NCBI RefSeq assembly: GCF_034313965.1
Contig: NZ_JAVIWQ010000002.1
Coordinates: forward strand, 3,348,001 to 3,412,000
From: Herbaspirillum sp. RTI4
GTDB lineage: Bacteria > Pseudomonadota > Gammaproteobacteria > Burkholderiales > Burkholderiaceae_D
Length of the DNA stretch: 64,000 nucleotides
Direction of reading: 5' to 3'
Below are positions 52,172 through 62,799 of the stretch, piece after piece (positions within the stretch are counted from its first letter, which is position 1; each line of letters begins with the position of its first letter). Position numbers and translations under genes: made by a program. Below the pieces are notes generated by a model that worked only from the letters and a program-made list of their open reading frames with translations, had not been told where the DNA came from and made no database searches.

Positions 52172-54307
52172 CTACAGCGGGCGAATGGTTCCCGGTAAAA
52201 TGCTGGCGCCGAAATCACGCATCATCGCCTGTACGAAAGAATTGCCAAGCAAACTGGTTTCGGCTTGTTGCAGACGGTGTTGCCGCAAGGTGGTCGCCTG
52301 GACTGCCGCAGTATGCACGACGCTGCCGGTTTCGGTATCGATGCGGACACGCTTGCCAAAATGTTCGCTCAGGGTAGCTGCCAGTTTTTCTATCGTCCCG
52401 GCAGGACACAGATTGACGATGGCGGCAGGTAGCCGAAAATAAAAATCGAGGGCGTCGCCGGTGACTTCACAGCGCAGCAATTCGCTGTTCTGCGCCAGTT
52501 GCTGTGCTACGCCGCGCACCGGCAGAACTGCCGCCAGCAGCGGCCAGTCGCCATCCCATCCGAAGCTGGCGCCAACTTGTTGCAATCGGAGCAAGGTTTC
52601 GGGGTCTGGTACGGCCGGAGCGGCTACTGGCGCGGAGATCACGACTGCGGCCGGCGTCGCAACCGGCGCTATCGCGCTCGTTACGGCACTTGATTCAGTT
52701 TTTTTTTGAGCTGGCGAGCGGGCTTCCATTGAGGGGTCTTCGTCCCATGGCGGCGGTTCGCTGGAAAATTGCATTTCTGGTACTGGCGCTGCGCTGGCCG
52801 TTGCACGCGGTGCGACCTCGACTGCAACAACCGGGGCGGCAGCAACGACTGGCACAGGGGCGCTCACAGCAGGTGCCGGAGTGCGTCCGGTTCGGGTGGA
52901 ATTAGGACGCACGCGCGCGGCTTCCAATGCCGCCGCTCTGCCAGCGCTCATCGGCATGCCCGGGGCGATGGCAACTACTGGCGGTGCCGGAGGAGCAACG
53001 GTAGCCAGAGCCGCTGGCGCAGATTCGCGCGTCACTGCAACGCTGGCGACTGCCACCGCCGGGGTCGCCAGTAATGGCGCAGCAGGACGGATGGATGCGG
53101 GTGCGGATTGCGACGTGGCAGGTACGGCAGAGGCAGCAGGTCTGACCGCGGCAACGGCGGCAGCTCTGGCGGTACCCGGCGGCGCTGAGGGAGCCGGTTC
53201 GGCGCCGGTCACTGGCCGGAAAGCGAGCATGCGCAACAGCGTCATGCTGAAACCGGCGTATTCGTCCGGGGCCAGACCCAGTTCGTTGCGTCCATGCACG
53301 GCAATCTGGTAAAACAACTGCACATCTTCGGGCGTGAACGCCGTCGCCAGTCGCAAAACATCTTCGCGATGCGGCAAATCGTCAGCCAAGGCGGCCGGCA
53401 CGGTTTGCGCCAAAGCCACCTGATGCAACAGGGTGCCGAGATCCTGCAAGGCCGAGTTATAAGAAAGGCTGCGTGCCGCCATGTCATCGGCAATCGCTAA
53501 CAAACCTACGCCATCCTGCGCCGCCAGCGCATCGAGCACGCGGATCAGATACGACTGGTCGAGCGCGCCCAGCATGCCTTGCACAGCATCGAGCGTGACC
53601 TTGCCTGCGGCGTAGGCAATGGCCTGATCGGTCAGCGACAAGGCATCGCGCATCGAACCTTGCGCACCCTGCGCCAGCAAACGCAAGGCGGGGGTTTCAA
53701 AGGCGATGTCTTCCTGTCCGAGGATATCTTCCAGATGGCTGACGATGTGGCCGGGCGGCATCTGCTTGAGATTGAATTGCAGGCAGCGCGACAACACCGT
53801 GACGGGGATTTTTTGCGGATCGGTCGTTGCCAGAATGAACTTGACGTGCGCAGGCGGCTCTTCCAGCGTTTTCAGCATCGAGTTGAAAGCGTGGTTGGTC
53901 AGCATGTGGACTTCATCGATCATATAGACCTTGAAGCGGGCATTGGACGGCGCGTAGACCGCCTGTTCCAGCAACTGCGCCATTTCATCGACGCCGCGAT
54001 TGGAGGCAGCATCCATTTCGATGTAATCAACAAAGCGTCCGGCATCAATCGCCACGCAGGCTTCGCATACGCCGCAGGGCGTGGCGGTGATGTCGCCATG
54101 TCCATCCACGCCACGGCAATTCAGGGCCTTGGCCAGAATACGCGATAGGGTGGTCTTGCCGACGCCGCGCGTCCCGGTAAATAAGTACGCATGATGCAGG
54201 CGCTGCTGCTCCAGCGCATGACGCAGAGCGCGCACGACATGCTCTTGCCCGACCAGCGTATCGAAGCTTCCGGGGCGATATTTACGAGCGAGGACTTGAT
54301 AGGACAT
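52172..54307 (-). CDS. dnaX: DNA polymerase III subunits tau and (putatively) gamma
   Basis: A 711-residue tau subunit: Walker A TGTRGVGKTTLSR (44-56), zinc Cys64, Cys78, Cys81 and Cys84, Walker B YMIDEVHML, SRC motif LSRCLQFNL. An Ala/Pro/Val-rich linker spans about 365-525. The C-terminal domain for the alpha subunit begins near PDPETLLRLQQVGASFGWDG. A run of nine A in the coding strand falls at codons Gln534-Lys535-Lys536-Thr537, just before that domain; adding or losing one A leads to a stop within five codons. This could produce a gamma form of about 537-541 residues. No ATG alternatives arise. ybaB follows. Confidence 0.95.
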   Translation of the reverse strand: MSYQVLARKYRPGSFDTLVGQEHVVRALRHALEQQRLHHAYLFTGTRGVGKTTLSRILAKALNCRGVDGHGDITATPCGVCEACVAIDAGRFVDYIEMDAASNRGVDEMAQLLEQAVYAPSNARFKVYMIDEVHMLTNHAFNSMLKTLEEPPAHVKFILATTDPQKIPVTVLSRCLQFNLKQMPPGHIVSHLEDILGQEDIAFETPALRLLAQGAQGSMRDALSLTDQAIAYAAGKVTLDAVQGMLGALDQSYLIRVLDALAAQDGVGLLAIADDMAARSLSYNSALQDLGTLLHQVALAQTVPAALADDLPHREDVLRLATAFTPEDVQLFYQIAVHGRNELGLAPDEYAGFSMTLLRMLAFRPVTGAEPAPSAPPGTARAAAVAAVRPAASAVPATSQSAPASIRPAAPLLATPAVAVASVAVTRESAPAALATVAPPAPPVVAIAPGMPMSAGRAAALEAARVRPNSTRTGRTPAPAVSAPVPVVAAAPVVAVEVAPRATASAAPVPEMQFSSEPPPWDEDPSMEARSPAQKKTESSAVTSAIAPVATPAAVVISAPVAAPAVPDPETLLRLQQVGASFGWDGDWPLLAAVLPVRGVAQQLAQNSELLRCEVTGDALDFYFRLPAAIVNLCPAGTIEKLAATLSEHFGKRVRIDTETGSVVHTAAVQATTLRQHRLQQAETSLLGNSFVQAMMRDFGASILPGTIRPL
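52699..52707 (-). other. Nine-A slippery run in dnaX
   Basis: On the coding strand CTC-AAAAAAAAA-CTG. With ten A the frame reads Q-K-K-N-stop; with eight A it reads Q-K-K-L-N-Q-V-P-stop. No strong upstream Shine-Dalgarno-like stimulator or downstream hairpin is evident, which favours transcriptional slippage over ribosomal frameshifting. Confidence 0.6.
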
Positions 54308-54538
54308 CAGGGTGGGGAACGAGTGGTGGGATCAACAGGCATTTTACCCGACCTGCGATAAGAGACCCTGATAATCGCCCGGGTGCAAATCGCGACTCTT
54401 CAGAGACAAGGATGAGACAAGGATGGAACGGCAAACTGTGGAAAAAACAAATGAGGCAGCAGAGGGAGAATAAAGCGGAATGATACTGAGGGGACTAAGG
54501 TAATTGCGCCATGCCTGAGCAATTACAACATCTAAAAA

Positions 54539-54634
54539 GGCGAGCCTTGTCTGCGGCACTTGCAGGTAATGACTGTGGCTGCTTCGTTCCCGACCTGACC
54601 AGGTTGGCCATGCCACAATGCGCAGGGGCCCGCC
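54539..54634 (-). ncRNA. ffs: Signal recognition particle RNA (4.5S RNA)
   Basis: On the minus strand the apical domain reads CCTGGTCAGGTCGGGAACGAAGCAGCCA, in pieces, the highly conserved SRP RNA tetraloop and Ffh-binding region. The ends GGCGGGCC and GGCTCGCC pair (one G-U), and a run of five U follows. The length is about 96 bases. It lies upstream of dnaX, a common place in beta-proteobacteria. The stretch 54308-54538 contains only a small 7-bp hairpin (54501-54525). Confidence 0.92.
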
Positions 54635-54727
54635 GGGGTGGATTGTACCTCAAACCAGGGGGGCCTCGCGCACTACCTGCCGGAAAAATATTGGCGATGG
54701 CGGTGCGCTGGCATGGATCCCGGCAAC

Positions 54728-56212
54728 TTAGATTCCCAATTGCTCCCAGATGTCGTCCACCCGACGCTTGACCTCGGCGCTCATTTCTATCGGACGGCCC
54801 CATTCGCGCGAGGTTTCGCCCGGCCACTTATTAGTAGCGTCGATGCCCATCTTGCTGCCCAGCCCGCTGACCGGCGAGGCAAAGTCCAGGTAATCGATAG
54901 GAGTGTTGTCGACCATGACCGTATCGCGCACCGGATCGACGCGGGTGGTAATGGCCCAGATCACTTCTTTCCAGTCGCGGATATTCACATCTTCGTCGAC
55001 CACGACAATGAACTTGGTATACATGAACTGACGCAAAAAACTCCAGACGCCGAACATCACCCGTTTAGCGTGACCGGCATACGATTTTTTCATTTGCACC
55101 ACGGCCATCCGATAACTACAGCCTTCGGGCGGTAGATAGAAGTCGGTAATTTCGGGAAATTGTTTTTGCAGCAGCGGAATGAACACTTCGTTGAGCGCCA
55201 CGCCCAGTATCGCCGGTTCATCCGGCGGTTTGCCGGTATAGGTGGAGTGATAGATAGGGTCGCGGCGCATGGTGATGCGGTCGACCGTAAACACCGGGAA
55301 CATGTCCTGCTCATTATAGTAACCAGTGTGGTCGCCATACGGCCCTTCCAGCGCATGCTCGAATCCCGAGGAATGGCTGGCATCAGGATAGATATGCCCT
55401 TCCAGCACGATTTCAGCGAAGGCCGGCACCTGCAAGTCGCTGCCGATCGCCTTGGTCAGTACGGTGCGGCTGCCGCGCAGCAAACCGGCGAACTGATATT
55501 CGGACAGATTATCCGGCACCGGCGTGACGGCCCCCAAAATAGTCGCAGGGTCAGCGCCCAGCGCGACCGAGATCGGGTACGGTTTGCCAGGATGCAGCAG
55601 CGCGTGTTCGCGAAAATCCAGCGCCCCGCCCCGATGCGCCAGCCAGCGCATGATCAGCCGGTTGCGGTCGAGCACCTGCTGCCGATAAATCCCTAAATTT
55701 TGCCGCTTTTTATGCGGCCCCTTAGTTATTACCAGTCCCCATGTAATAAGAGGGGCGATATCGCCCGGCCAGCAATGCTGAATCGGCAAACGGGCCAGAT
55801 CGACATCATTCCCTTCCCAGACAATTTCCTGACACGCGGCGCTCTTCACCACTTTAGGCGCCATGTCCCACAAGGATTTGACCAGCGTGCCGAGGCCGAG
55901 GATGTCCTTGAAATCTTTAGGAGGTTGCGGCTCTTTCAGGCGCGCCAGCAGGTGGCCGATATTACGCAGCTCGCTGACATCTTCCGCGCCCATCCCCAGC
56001 GCCACGCGGCGCGGCGTACCAAACAGATTGGCTAGCACAGGGATGTTCTGATGACCGGCATGCTCGAAAAGAAGCGCTGGTCCGGCCGCCCGCAGGGTGC
56101 GGTCACAGATCTCAGTCATCTCCAAATGGGGTGATACGGGTATCGAAATGCGTTTAAGCTCATTAATTTGTTGCAATTGGGTAATAAAATCACGTAAATC
56201 TGAATATTTCAT
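54728..56212 (-). CDS. ubiD: UbiD, 4-hydroxy-3-polyprenylbenzoate decarboxylase
   Basis: A 494-residue prenylated-FMN-dependent decarboxylase of ubiquinone synthesis. Seen are [14 protein letters not shown], the metal- and cofactor-binding region [22 protein letters not shown] and the proton-shuttle segment [26 protein letters not shown] [13 protein letters not shown] is conserved. The length is typical. The upstream 56213-56597 is AT-rich (with GTAAT/ATTAC) and should contain divergent promoters for ubiD and the lytic transglycosylase. Confidence 0.94.
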   Translation of the reverse strand: MKYSDLRDFITQLQQINELKRISIPVSPHLEMTEICDRTLRAAGPALLFEHAGHQNIPVLANLFGTPRRVALGMGAEDVSELRNIGHLLARLKEPQPPKDFKDILGLGTLVKSLWDMAPKVVKSAACQEIVWEGNDVDLARLPIQHCWPGDIAPLITWGLVITKGPHKKRQNLGIYRQQVLDRNRLIMRWLAHRGGALDFREHALLHPGKPYPISVALGADPATILGAVTPVPDNLSEYQFAGLLRGSRTVLTKAIGSDLQVPAFAEIVLEGHIYPDASHSSGFEHALEGPYGDHTGYYNEQDMFPVFTVDRITMRRDPIYHSTYTGKPPDEPAILGVALNEVFIPLLQKQFPEITDFYLPPEGCSYRMAVVQMKKSYAGHAKRVMFGVWSFLRQFMYTKFIVVVDEDVNIRDWKEVIWAITTRVDPVRDTVMVDNTPIDYLDFASPVSGLGSKMGIDATNKWPGETSREWGRPIEMSAEVKRRVDDIWEQLGI

Positions 56213-56618
56213 CTTTTATCCGCATCTCGATAATTAGCGTAACTGCTTCAAGTCCGCTAGGCAAACGTTTGATTTTATTGATTTTTAGGGGCTGACTAGT
56301 CCGATAGTAAGACATAAAAGTAATATAAAATTACATTATCAGTATTGACTCAATATAAAGAGCCTCTTACAATTCGCCCACTTTGAAACAAGTGCGAATG
56401 CAACGTAAAAAACAAACGCTCAAAAAAACACGATGTCAAGGATTTTCACCGGGACTGGGCCCATAGCATTTTTTCTAAGAGTGTATTCATAAGGCGTCAG
56501 CCTTAACCCTGGTAATTGTTTGCATAGACGCTAGCCAAGCTAAGCATATGCGAACCAACGAAGCCCACCGTAACGCTTGCGACGGTCGGCTATTTGATTG
56601 CAGCAGAAGTCCATTTTA
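56213..56618. other. Divergent intergenic region, AT-rich at its left
   Basis: About 400 bases with no gene. 56280-56350 is AT-rich with a small inverted repeat GTAAT-ATAAA-ATTAC. Further right there is AAGGC-GTCA-GCCTT (about 56492-56505). Promoters for ubiD and the transglycosylase are expected; no consensus pair stands out. Confidence 0.4.
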
Positions 56619-56675
56619 ATGAGCCCTTACTCTTGGCTCGGGAATGCCTTTTGCCGCCGTAATTTGGAGGTCCAT

Positions 56676-57620
56676 TTGTTAAATCAATCCCTGGCTTTGC
56701 CGTTGGACGGCGCGCGCCATGCACTAAACAAGTATGTAGCCCCTGTGCTGCAAGTCGCTACGCGCGTCTACAAAGCAACGCACCACGCCTTAACGCTGGC
56801 GGGTGTTGTCGCGCTGGCGACTCTGGCAGTCATGTTTTTCAACCCGAGCTTTGCCGACCGCCTGATGGCCTTGTCGCCATTCGCCAGCGAAGACGCTCAG
56901 GAAGCCCCTATTGCCGTCCTGGCACCAGTGCAGTCCCCACCCCTCGCCAACCTGATGAGCCCGCCACAAGCGCCGGTAATGGATGTCACTACCGCCACCC
57001 CCACACCGCTCAGCGCCGAAGAGCGCAGCATGATGGGTACCCCCCGGCAACAGAAGCTGGTCACCAACTGGCTGTCAAAACGCTATCGTGTGGCCGGTGA
57101 CGCGACCGATATGCTGGTTTCCGCCGCCTATCTGACGGCGCGCGACATCAAGATCGACCCTTTGCTGATCCTGGCCGTGATGGCGATTGAGTCGGGATTC
57201 AACCCCTTTGCAGAAAGCCCGATGGGCGCGCAAGGCCTGATGCAAGTCATGTCCAAAGTGCATCACGATAAATTCCAGCGACTGGGCGGCATCAAGGCCG
57301 CATTGAATCCTGTCGCCAATATTCAGGTGGGCGCATTGATCCTGAAAGAATACGTAACACGCAGCGGTTCCGTAGAAGGCGGTCTGAAAAGCTACGTCGG
57401 CGCAGCGGACATGCAAAACGACGGCGGTTACGGCTCCAAGGTTCTGTCCGAATATCAACGCCTGAAAGAAGTATCGAATGGCAAGAACGTACCGTTAATC
57501 ACCAATGCCGTCATGCTCAAACCACGTCCGGCAGCAGCACCGGTATCGAAAGAAGCCGATGCAAGCGCAGCCAGCATGCACCAGAACGCGCTTGAAATCG
57601 CGCAGCTGACCAAACTCTGA
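56676..57620 (+). CDS. Lytic transglycosylase with SLT domain, membrane-anchored
   Basis: About 314 residues: an N-terminal membrane segment (about 38-58, LTLAGVVALATLAVMFF), a Pro/Ala/Thr-rich linker and an SLT domain with catalytic Glu in LAVMAIESGFNPFAESPMGAQGLMQVM (in part). It cleaves murein. The start is chosen at a TTG (56676) because GGAGG lies five bases upstream; the ATG at 56619 is in frame without such a site. A Cys (CRR) upstream of the TTG is not a lipobox. Convergent with the aminotransferase across a strong terminator. Confidence 0.85.
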   Translation: MLNQSLALPLDGARHALNKYVAPVLQVATRVYKATHHALTLAGVVALATLAVMFFNPSFADRLMALSPFASEDAQEAPIAVLAPVQSPPLANLMSPPQAPVMDVTTATPTPLSAEERSMMGTPRQQKLVTNWLSKRYRVAGDATDMLVSAAYLTARDIKIDPLLILAVMAIESGFNPFAESPMGAQGLMQVMSKVHHDKFQRLGGIKAALNPVANIQVGALILKEYVTRSGSVEGGLKSYVGAADMQNDGGYGSKVLSEYQRLKEVSNGKNVPLITNAVMLKPRPAAAPVSKEADASAASMHQNALEIAQLTKL

Positions 57621-57710
57621 CCTAAGCTAAGACACGCCGCCACACGCTACTACGAGGATTATTAGCGCCGCTTAACCGCAGCGCTCACCCTTAGCACAAA
57701 GATATAAAGC

Positions 57711-57750
57711 AAAAAAGCCGGATTCCTGTTTTCAGGTATCCGGCTTTTTT
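57711..57750. terminator. Bidirectional terminator
   Basis: AAAAAAGCCGGAT / ATCCGGCTTTTTT, a perfect 13-bp outer stem with a CCTG/CAGG inner helix, between convergent transglycosylase and aminotransferase genes. Confidence 0.92.
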
Positions 57751-57824
57751 CATTAGGCCTTGCGCGACGAATGAGACTTGGGCGTGTTGACGTTTCGTTT
57801 GCGAATGCGAACGCTTAAATTGCC

Positions 57825-59009
57825 TTAATCAGACGACGCCACGCGCCGCTCCCTGCCGGCAAAAAAGACCTGCAAGCGCCGCACGGCCTCTTCCAGATTC
57901 TCCATCGAAGTGGCATACGACAGTCGCAGATACCGGCGCGCCGTATGCGGCCCGAAATCCAGTCCCGGCACCAGCACCACCCCCGCCTCATTGAGCATCT
58001 CCAGCGTCAAACGATCCGCGTCGTCAGACCAGCCACTGCAATCGGCATACACGTAAAAGGCACCGTCCGGCTTGACCGGCACCGTGAAGCCAAGGCTTTC
58101 CAGCGCCGGCACGATATAGTCGCGGCGACGCTTGAACTCGGCCTTGCGCTCTTCATAAAGCGCAATCGAATCCGGCGTAAAGCACGCCAGCGCCGCATGC
58201 TGGGAAATCGCAGAAGGACAAATGAACAGGTTTTGCGCCAGTTTTTCAATCTGCGGTACCAGCGCCTCCGGCGCCACCAGCCAGCCCAAGCGCCAGCCGG
58301 TCATGTTGAAGTATTTGGAAAAACTGTTGATAACGATCACGTCCTCGCCCAGCGCCAGCGCCGAAGCGGGTGCGCCGTCGTAAAACAGGCCCTGATAAAT
58401 TTCATCGACGATGGTAAAACCGTTCCGCTCACGTACGGCCTCGACAATCCCACGCAACTCCTCGGGATGAATCGAGGTACCGGTCGGATTGGAAGGTGAA
58501 GCCAGCAGCACGCCGCGCGTCGCCTCAGACCAATGTTCCCTGACCATCGCTTGCGTCAGCTGAAAGCGCTGCTCCGGTCCGCTGGGAATCAGCTTGGCAT
58601 GGCCCTCAAAGGCCGAGACGAAATGGCGGTTGCAGGGATAAGAAGGATCGGGCATCAAGACTTCGCTGCCTTTTTCCACCAGCGCTGCGCACACCAGCAA
58701 CAAGGCGGCGGAAGCGCCAGCCGTCACCACGATGCGCGACGGTGCAATCTGTAAGCCATAGACCCGCTGATAGTAGGCAGATATTTCGGCACGCAGCTCG
58801 GGCAAACCGGTCGCCGCCGTATATTGCATCTTGCCGTCCTGCATCGCCGCGGTGGCCGCGGCAACTACGGCGGGTGGCGCGGTAAAGTCGGGCTCGCCTA
58901 TGCCCATATGGATCATGTGGCGGCCCTGCTGCTCCAGCGCTGTAGCCAGCTTGGCCAGCTCCATCACATGAAACGGCTCAATCTGCTGCAAACGGGAAGC
59001 AAAATTCAT
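57825..59009 (-). CDS. PLP-dependent aminotransferase (class I/II)
   Basis: A 394-residue fold-type I aminotransferase. MGIGEPDFTAPP, YTAATGLPELRAEIS, SPSNPTGTSIHPEEL, IVDEIYQGLFYD and the PLP lysine in VINSFSKYFNMTGWRLGW are visible; the Arg for the substrate carboxylate is in RYLRLSYATS. Substrates could be Asp, aromatic or branched amino acids; none is indicated. It follows nusB on the same strand and may be at the end of the rib operon. Confidence 0.9.
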   Translation of the reverse strand: MNFASRLQQIEPFHVMELAKLATALEQQGRHMIHMGIGEPDFTAPPAVVAAATAAMQDGKMQYTAATGLPELRAEISAYYQRVYGLQIAPSRIVVTAGASAALLLVCAALVEKGSEVLMPDPSYPCNRHFVSAFEGHAKLIPSGPEQRFQLTQAMVREHWSEATRGVLLASPSNPTGTSIHPEELRGIVEAVRERNGFTIVDEIYQGLFYDGAPASALALGEDVIVINSFSKYFNMTGWRLGWLVAPEALVPQIEKLAQNLFICPSAISQHAALACFTPDSIALYEERKAEFKRRRDYIVPALESLGFTVPVKPDGAFYVYADCSGWSDDADRLTLEMLNEAGVVLVPGLDFGPHTARRYLRLSYATSMENLEEAVRRLQVFFAGRERRVASSD

Positions 59010-59125
59010 GGGGTCGGTTACCAGACTAGGAAGAAAGAAATAAGGAATAACAGGAAGTGGTCGCCGCCGAAAGGCGGGCCGGAGTCGCTGACAAGCTCCG
59101 GCGAGCCGGACGCTGTCAGGAGATC

Positions 59126-59596
59126 TTACTTGCGGGCTGCGCCGACTTCTGCAACGCGCACCTTGGCCGCGAACTTGTCGAGGACGCCGTTCACGTATTT
59201 ATGGCCGTCGATACCGCCGAACGATTTAGTCAATTCAACCGCTTCGTTGATGACCACCCGGTAAGGGATTTCAATATGGTTCTGCAATTCGTAAGCACCG
59301 ATCAGCAAAACAGCGTGTTCGACCGGGGACAACTCCGTCACCTTGCGGTCGATCAGCGGTGCCAGATCGGCGCGCAGCGCGCCGGCATCGCGGATAGAGC
59401 CATTGAGCAGGGCGTGGAAGTGTTCGTTGTCTGCCTTGTCGAAACCATGCGCTTCGCGGATGTTGGATTCAATGGCGCTGGCGTCTTCGTTGTGCAACAG
59501 CCATTGATACAGTCCTTGCAGGGCGAATTCGCGCGCGCGATGGCGCGGTGTGCGGTTCTTGCTGGGATTGGCGTGCGGGGTTTTTGAGGTGGTCAT
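59126..59596 (-). CDS. nusB: Transcription antitermination factor NusB
   Basis: A 156-residue Nus[19 protein letters not shown] near the N-terminus (RNA-binding arginine-rich motif), [13 protein letters not shown] [41 protein letters not shown], the family's C-terminal signature. It joins NusE on boxA RNA during rRNA transcription. The start at 59596 gives a basic tail-like N-terminal extension. It follows ribH, as in many proteobacteria. Confidence 0.94.
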   Translation of the reverse strand: MTTSKTPHANPSKNRTPRHRAREFALQGLYQWLLHNEDASAIESNIREAHGFDKADNEHFHALLNGSIRDAGALRADLAPLIDRKVTELSPVEHAVLLIGAYELQNHIEIPYRVVINEAVELTKSFGGIDGHKYVNGVLDKFAAKVRVAEVGAARK

Positions 59597-59716
59597 GGTA
59601 TGCAGACAAAGTCGGTAGGAGAGAGTTAGAAATGCCGGCGGCAAGCATAACGCTCACCTGCCGCCATCAGTCGTGGCCGGCGTCGATCACGACGGCCAGC
59701 GCTTGCGCTTAGGCAC

Positions 59717-60217
59717 TTAGTCAATCACCTCATCGTCATCGTCGAGCGCGCTTGCCAGTTCGGCCAGCGCCAGCGACAGATTCGCCATTTCCACTGCGAC
59801 CCGGGCGGCATCCGCGCCTTTTATTTCCATCCGGGCTTCGGCCTGCTCATCGTTTTCGGTGGTCAGCACGGCATTGGCAATCGGCAATCCGCTGTCGAGT
59901 CCGACCCGCGTGATACCCGCGCCGACTTCATTGGAGACCAGCTCGAAATGATAGGTCTCGCCGCGAATGACGGCGCCGATGGCAATCAGGGCATCGAATT
60001 GCCCGGTATCGGCCATTTTTTGCAAGGCCAGAGGGATTTCCAGCGCACCGGGCACGCTGACATGCAGAACGTCTTCATCCTGCACGCCCAAATGCATCAG
60101 TTCGGCCAGCGCCGAAGCCAGCAAACCGTGGCAAACGTCTTCGTTGAAGCGCGACTGGACAATGCCTATGCGCAAGCCCGCTCCGGCCAGATTTGCTTCG
60201 TAGGTGCCTATAGTCAT
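59717..60217 (-). CDS. ribH: 6,7-dimethyl-8-ribityllumazine synthase
   Basis: A 166-residue RibH, penultimate riboflavin enzyme. [46 protein letters not shown] (catalytic His) and [17 protein letters not shown] are conserved blocks. An acidic DDDDE stretch ends the protein. GGAGAAATC precedes the ATG. It sits between ribBX and nusB. Confidence 0.95.
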   Translation of the reverse strand: MTIGTYEANLAGAGLRIGIVQSRFNEDVCHGLLASALAELMHLGVQDEDVLHVSVPGALEIPLALQKMADTGQFDALIAIGAVIRGETYHFELVSNEVGAGITRVGLDSGLPIANAVLTTENDEQAEARMEIKGADAARVAVEMANLSLALAELASALDDDDEVID

Positions 60218-60296
60218 GATTTCTCCTTTGAGACGCGCAATGCGCGGGGTAATGAATTACAACGGACCTGGCAGCCGGATTCAATTCCGGCCAGAC

Positions 60297-61409
60297 TCAG
60301 GGTACCGTCTGATAGCTGGACACTTCCAGATTGAAACCGGTCATCGAAGGCATTTTCCTTGGGTTGGCAAGCAACTTCATCTTGCACACGCCGAGGTCTT
60401 TCAATATTTGCGAGCCGATACCGTAAGTGCGTAAATCCATACTGGCCGATTTGCGCGGCTTGGGCGTTTGGTTTTCTGCATCGCTGAGAGCGGCAAACTG
60501 GTGAAACAACTGATCTGCCGATTCTTCGCAATTGAGCAGCACCAGCACGCCGGACGGCGCGGCCTTGATCGCCTTCATGGCGGCAGCGATGCTCCAGGAG
60601 TGCGTCGTCGCTTCGCTTTCCAGCAAATCGAGCACGGAGACCGGCTGATGCACCCGTACCAACGTCTCGATGCCAGGAGCAATCTCGCCATGCACCAGCG
60701 CCAGATGCGCGCCGCCGCTCGGCTTGTCGCGATAAGCAATGGTGTGGAACGGGCCATGCACCGTCTGCATCGCACGCTCCGCCACTTTTTCGATGATGCT
60801 TTCGTTGCGGCTGCGGTATTGGATCAGATCAGCGATGGTGCCGATCTTCAGGCCATGCAGCTCGGCGAACTGAAGCAGGTCCGGCATGCGGGCCATGCTG
60901 CCGTCATCCTTCAATATTTCGCAAATGACCGAGGCCGGCGTCAGGCCTGCCATCTGGGTCAGATCGCAACCGGCTTCGGTATGGCCGGCGCGCATCAGCA
61001 CCCCGCCCTTCTGCGCCCGCAAGGGAAAGATATGGCCGGGCTGGACGATGTCACTCGCCACAGCATCTTTGGCAACCGCTGTCTGAATGGTACGGGCCCT
61101 ATCGGCGGCGGAAATACCGGTGGTCACGCCTTCGGCGGCCTCGATCGATACCGTGAAGTTGGTACCGAACTGTGTGCCGTTGCGTGTGGACATCATGCTC
61201 AGTTCGAGCTGATCGCAGCGCTCTTCCGACAAGGTCAGGCACACCAGACCACGCGCATGCGTGACCATGAAATTGATGGCTTCGGGGGTGACGAAATCGG
61301 CGGCAAGCACCAGATCGCCTTCGTTTTCGCGGTCTTCTTCGTCGACCAGAATGACCATGCGCCCGGCGCGCAATTCTTCGATGATTTCTTTGGTAGTAGC
61401 AATCGGCAT
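60297..61409 (-). CDS. ribB: 3,4-dihydroxy-2-butanone 4-phosphate synthase with degenerate GTP cyclohydrolase II half
   Basis: A 370-residue two-domain protein. The N-terminal DHBP synthase domain (1-205) is intact: [11 protein letters not shown] and [11 protein letters not shown] with the metal ligands. The C-terminal RibA-like half lacks the zinc cysteines and the catalytic arginine motif expected after RVH; instead it reads [15 protein letters not shown] and [12 protein letters not shown]. So only the butanone-phosphate reaction is likely; this type has been called RibBX. A separate GTP cyclohydrolase II must lie elsewhere. First gene of ribBX-ribH-nusB. The 96-base gap upstream is too short for an FMN riboswitch. 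Confidence 0.9.
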   Translation of the reverse strand: MPIATTKEIIEELRAGRMVILVDEEDRENEGDLVLAADFVTPEAINFMVTHARGLVCLTLSEERCDQLELSMMSTRNGTQFGTNFTVSIEAAEGVTTGISAADRARTIQTAVAKDAVASDIVQPGHIFPLRAQKGGVLMRAGHTEAGCDLTQMAGLTPASVICEILKDDGSMARMPDLLQFAELHGLKIGTIADLIQYRSRNESIIEKVAERAMQTVHGPFHTIAYRDKPSGGAHLALVHGEIAPGIETLVRVHQPVSVLDLLESEATTHSWSIAAAMKAIKAAPSGVLVLLNCEESADQLFHQFAALSDAENQTPKPRKSASMDLRTYGIGSQILKDLGVCKMKLLANPRKMPSMTGFNLEVSSYQTVP

Positions 61410-61505
61410 GATGGATATCCCTGAATAGCCCGCTATTTTAAAGGATTTAAGTCCGGGCTACGGTACGAACGACGAATGAGCAATAAATCGTCGAGGAATT
61501 AACAC

Positions 61506-62519
<1,014 letters not shown>

Positions 62520-62799
62520 GGAAATAGCGGCCTGATTTTCAGATTTTGATCAATCTGGGTGAAAAATTGGGTTGTGGCAAAAAAGCATACGACTTCATGC
62601 TATTTGCACCGGGGCACCTCAAAAGTGTGCCAATGTGTCGCCAATGAAGCGCATCAAGGCGACGAATGCAACGCGGGATGGTTCATGCAAACCGTTGCAA
62701 GGGCCGACAGTTTATCAGCAAGTCGCTTCAGAAAAAGGGAATTGCGCAGGGAACCGCTCTCTGCGCATCTTCATCGGACATCCATCCTCATTAAAAATA

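Noticed and set aside
61410-61505. FMN riboswitch before ribBX
   Set aside because: The gap is under 100 bases and contains none of the conserved FMN-element helices.
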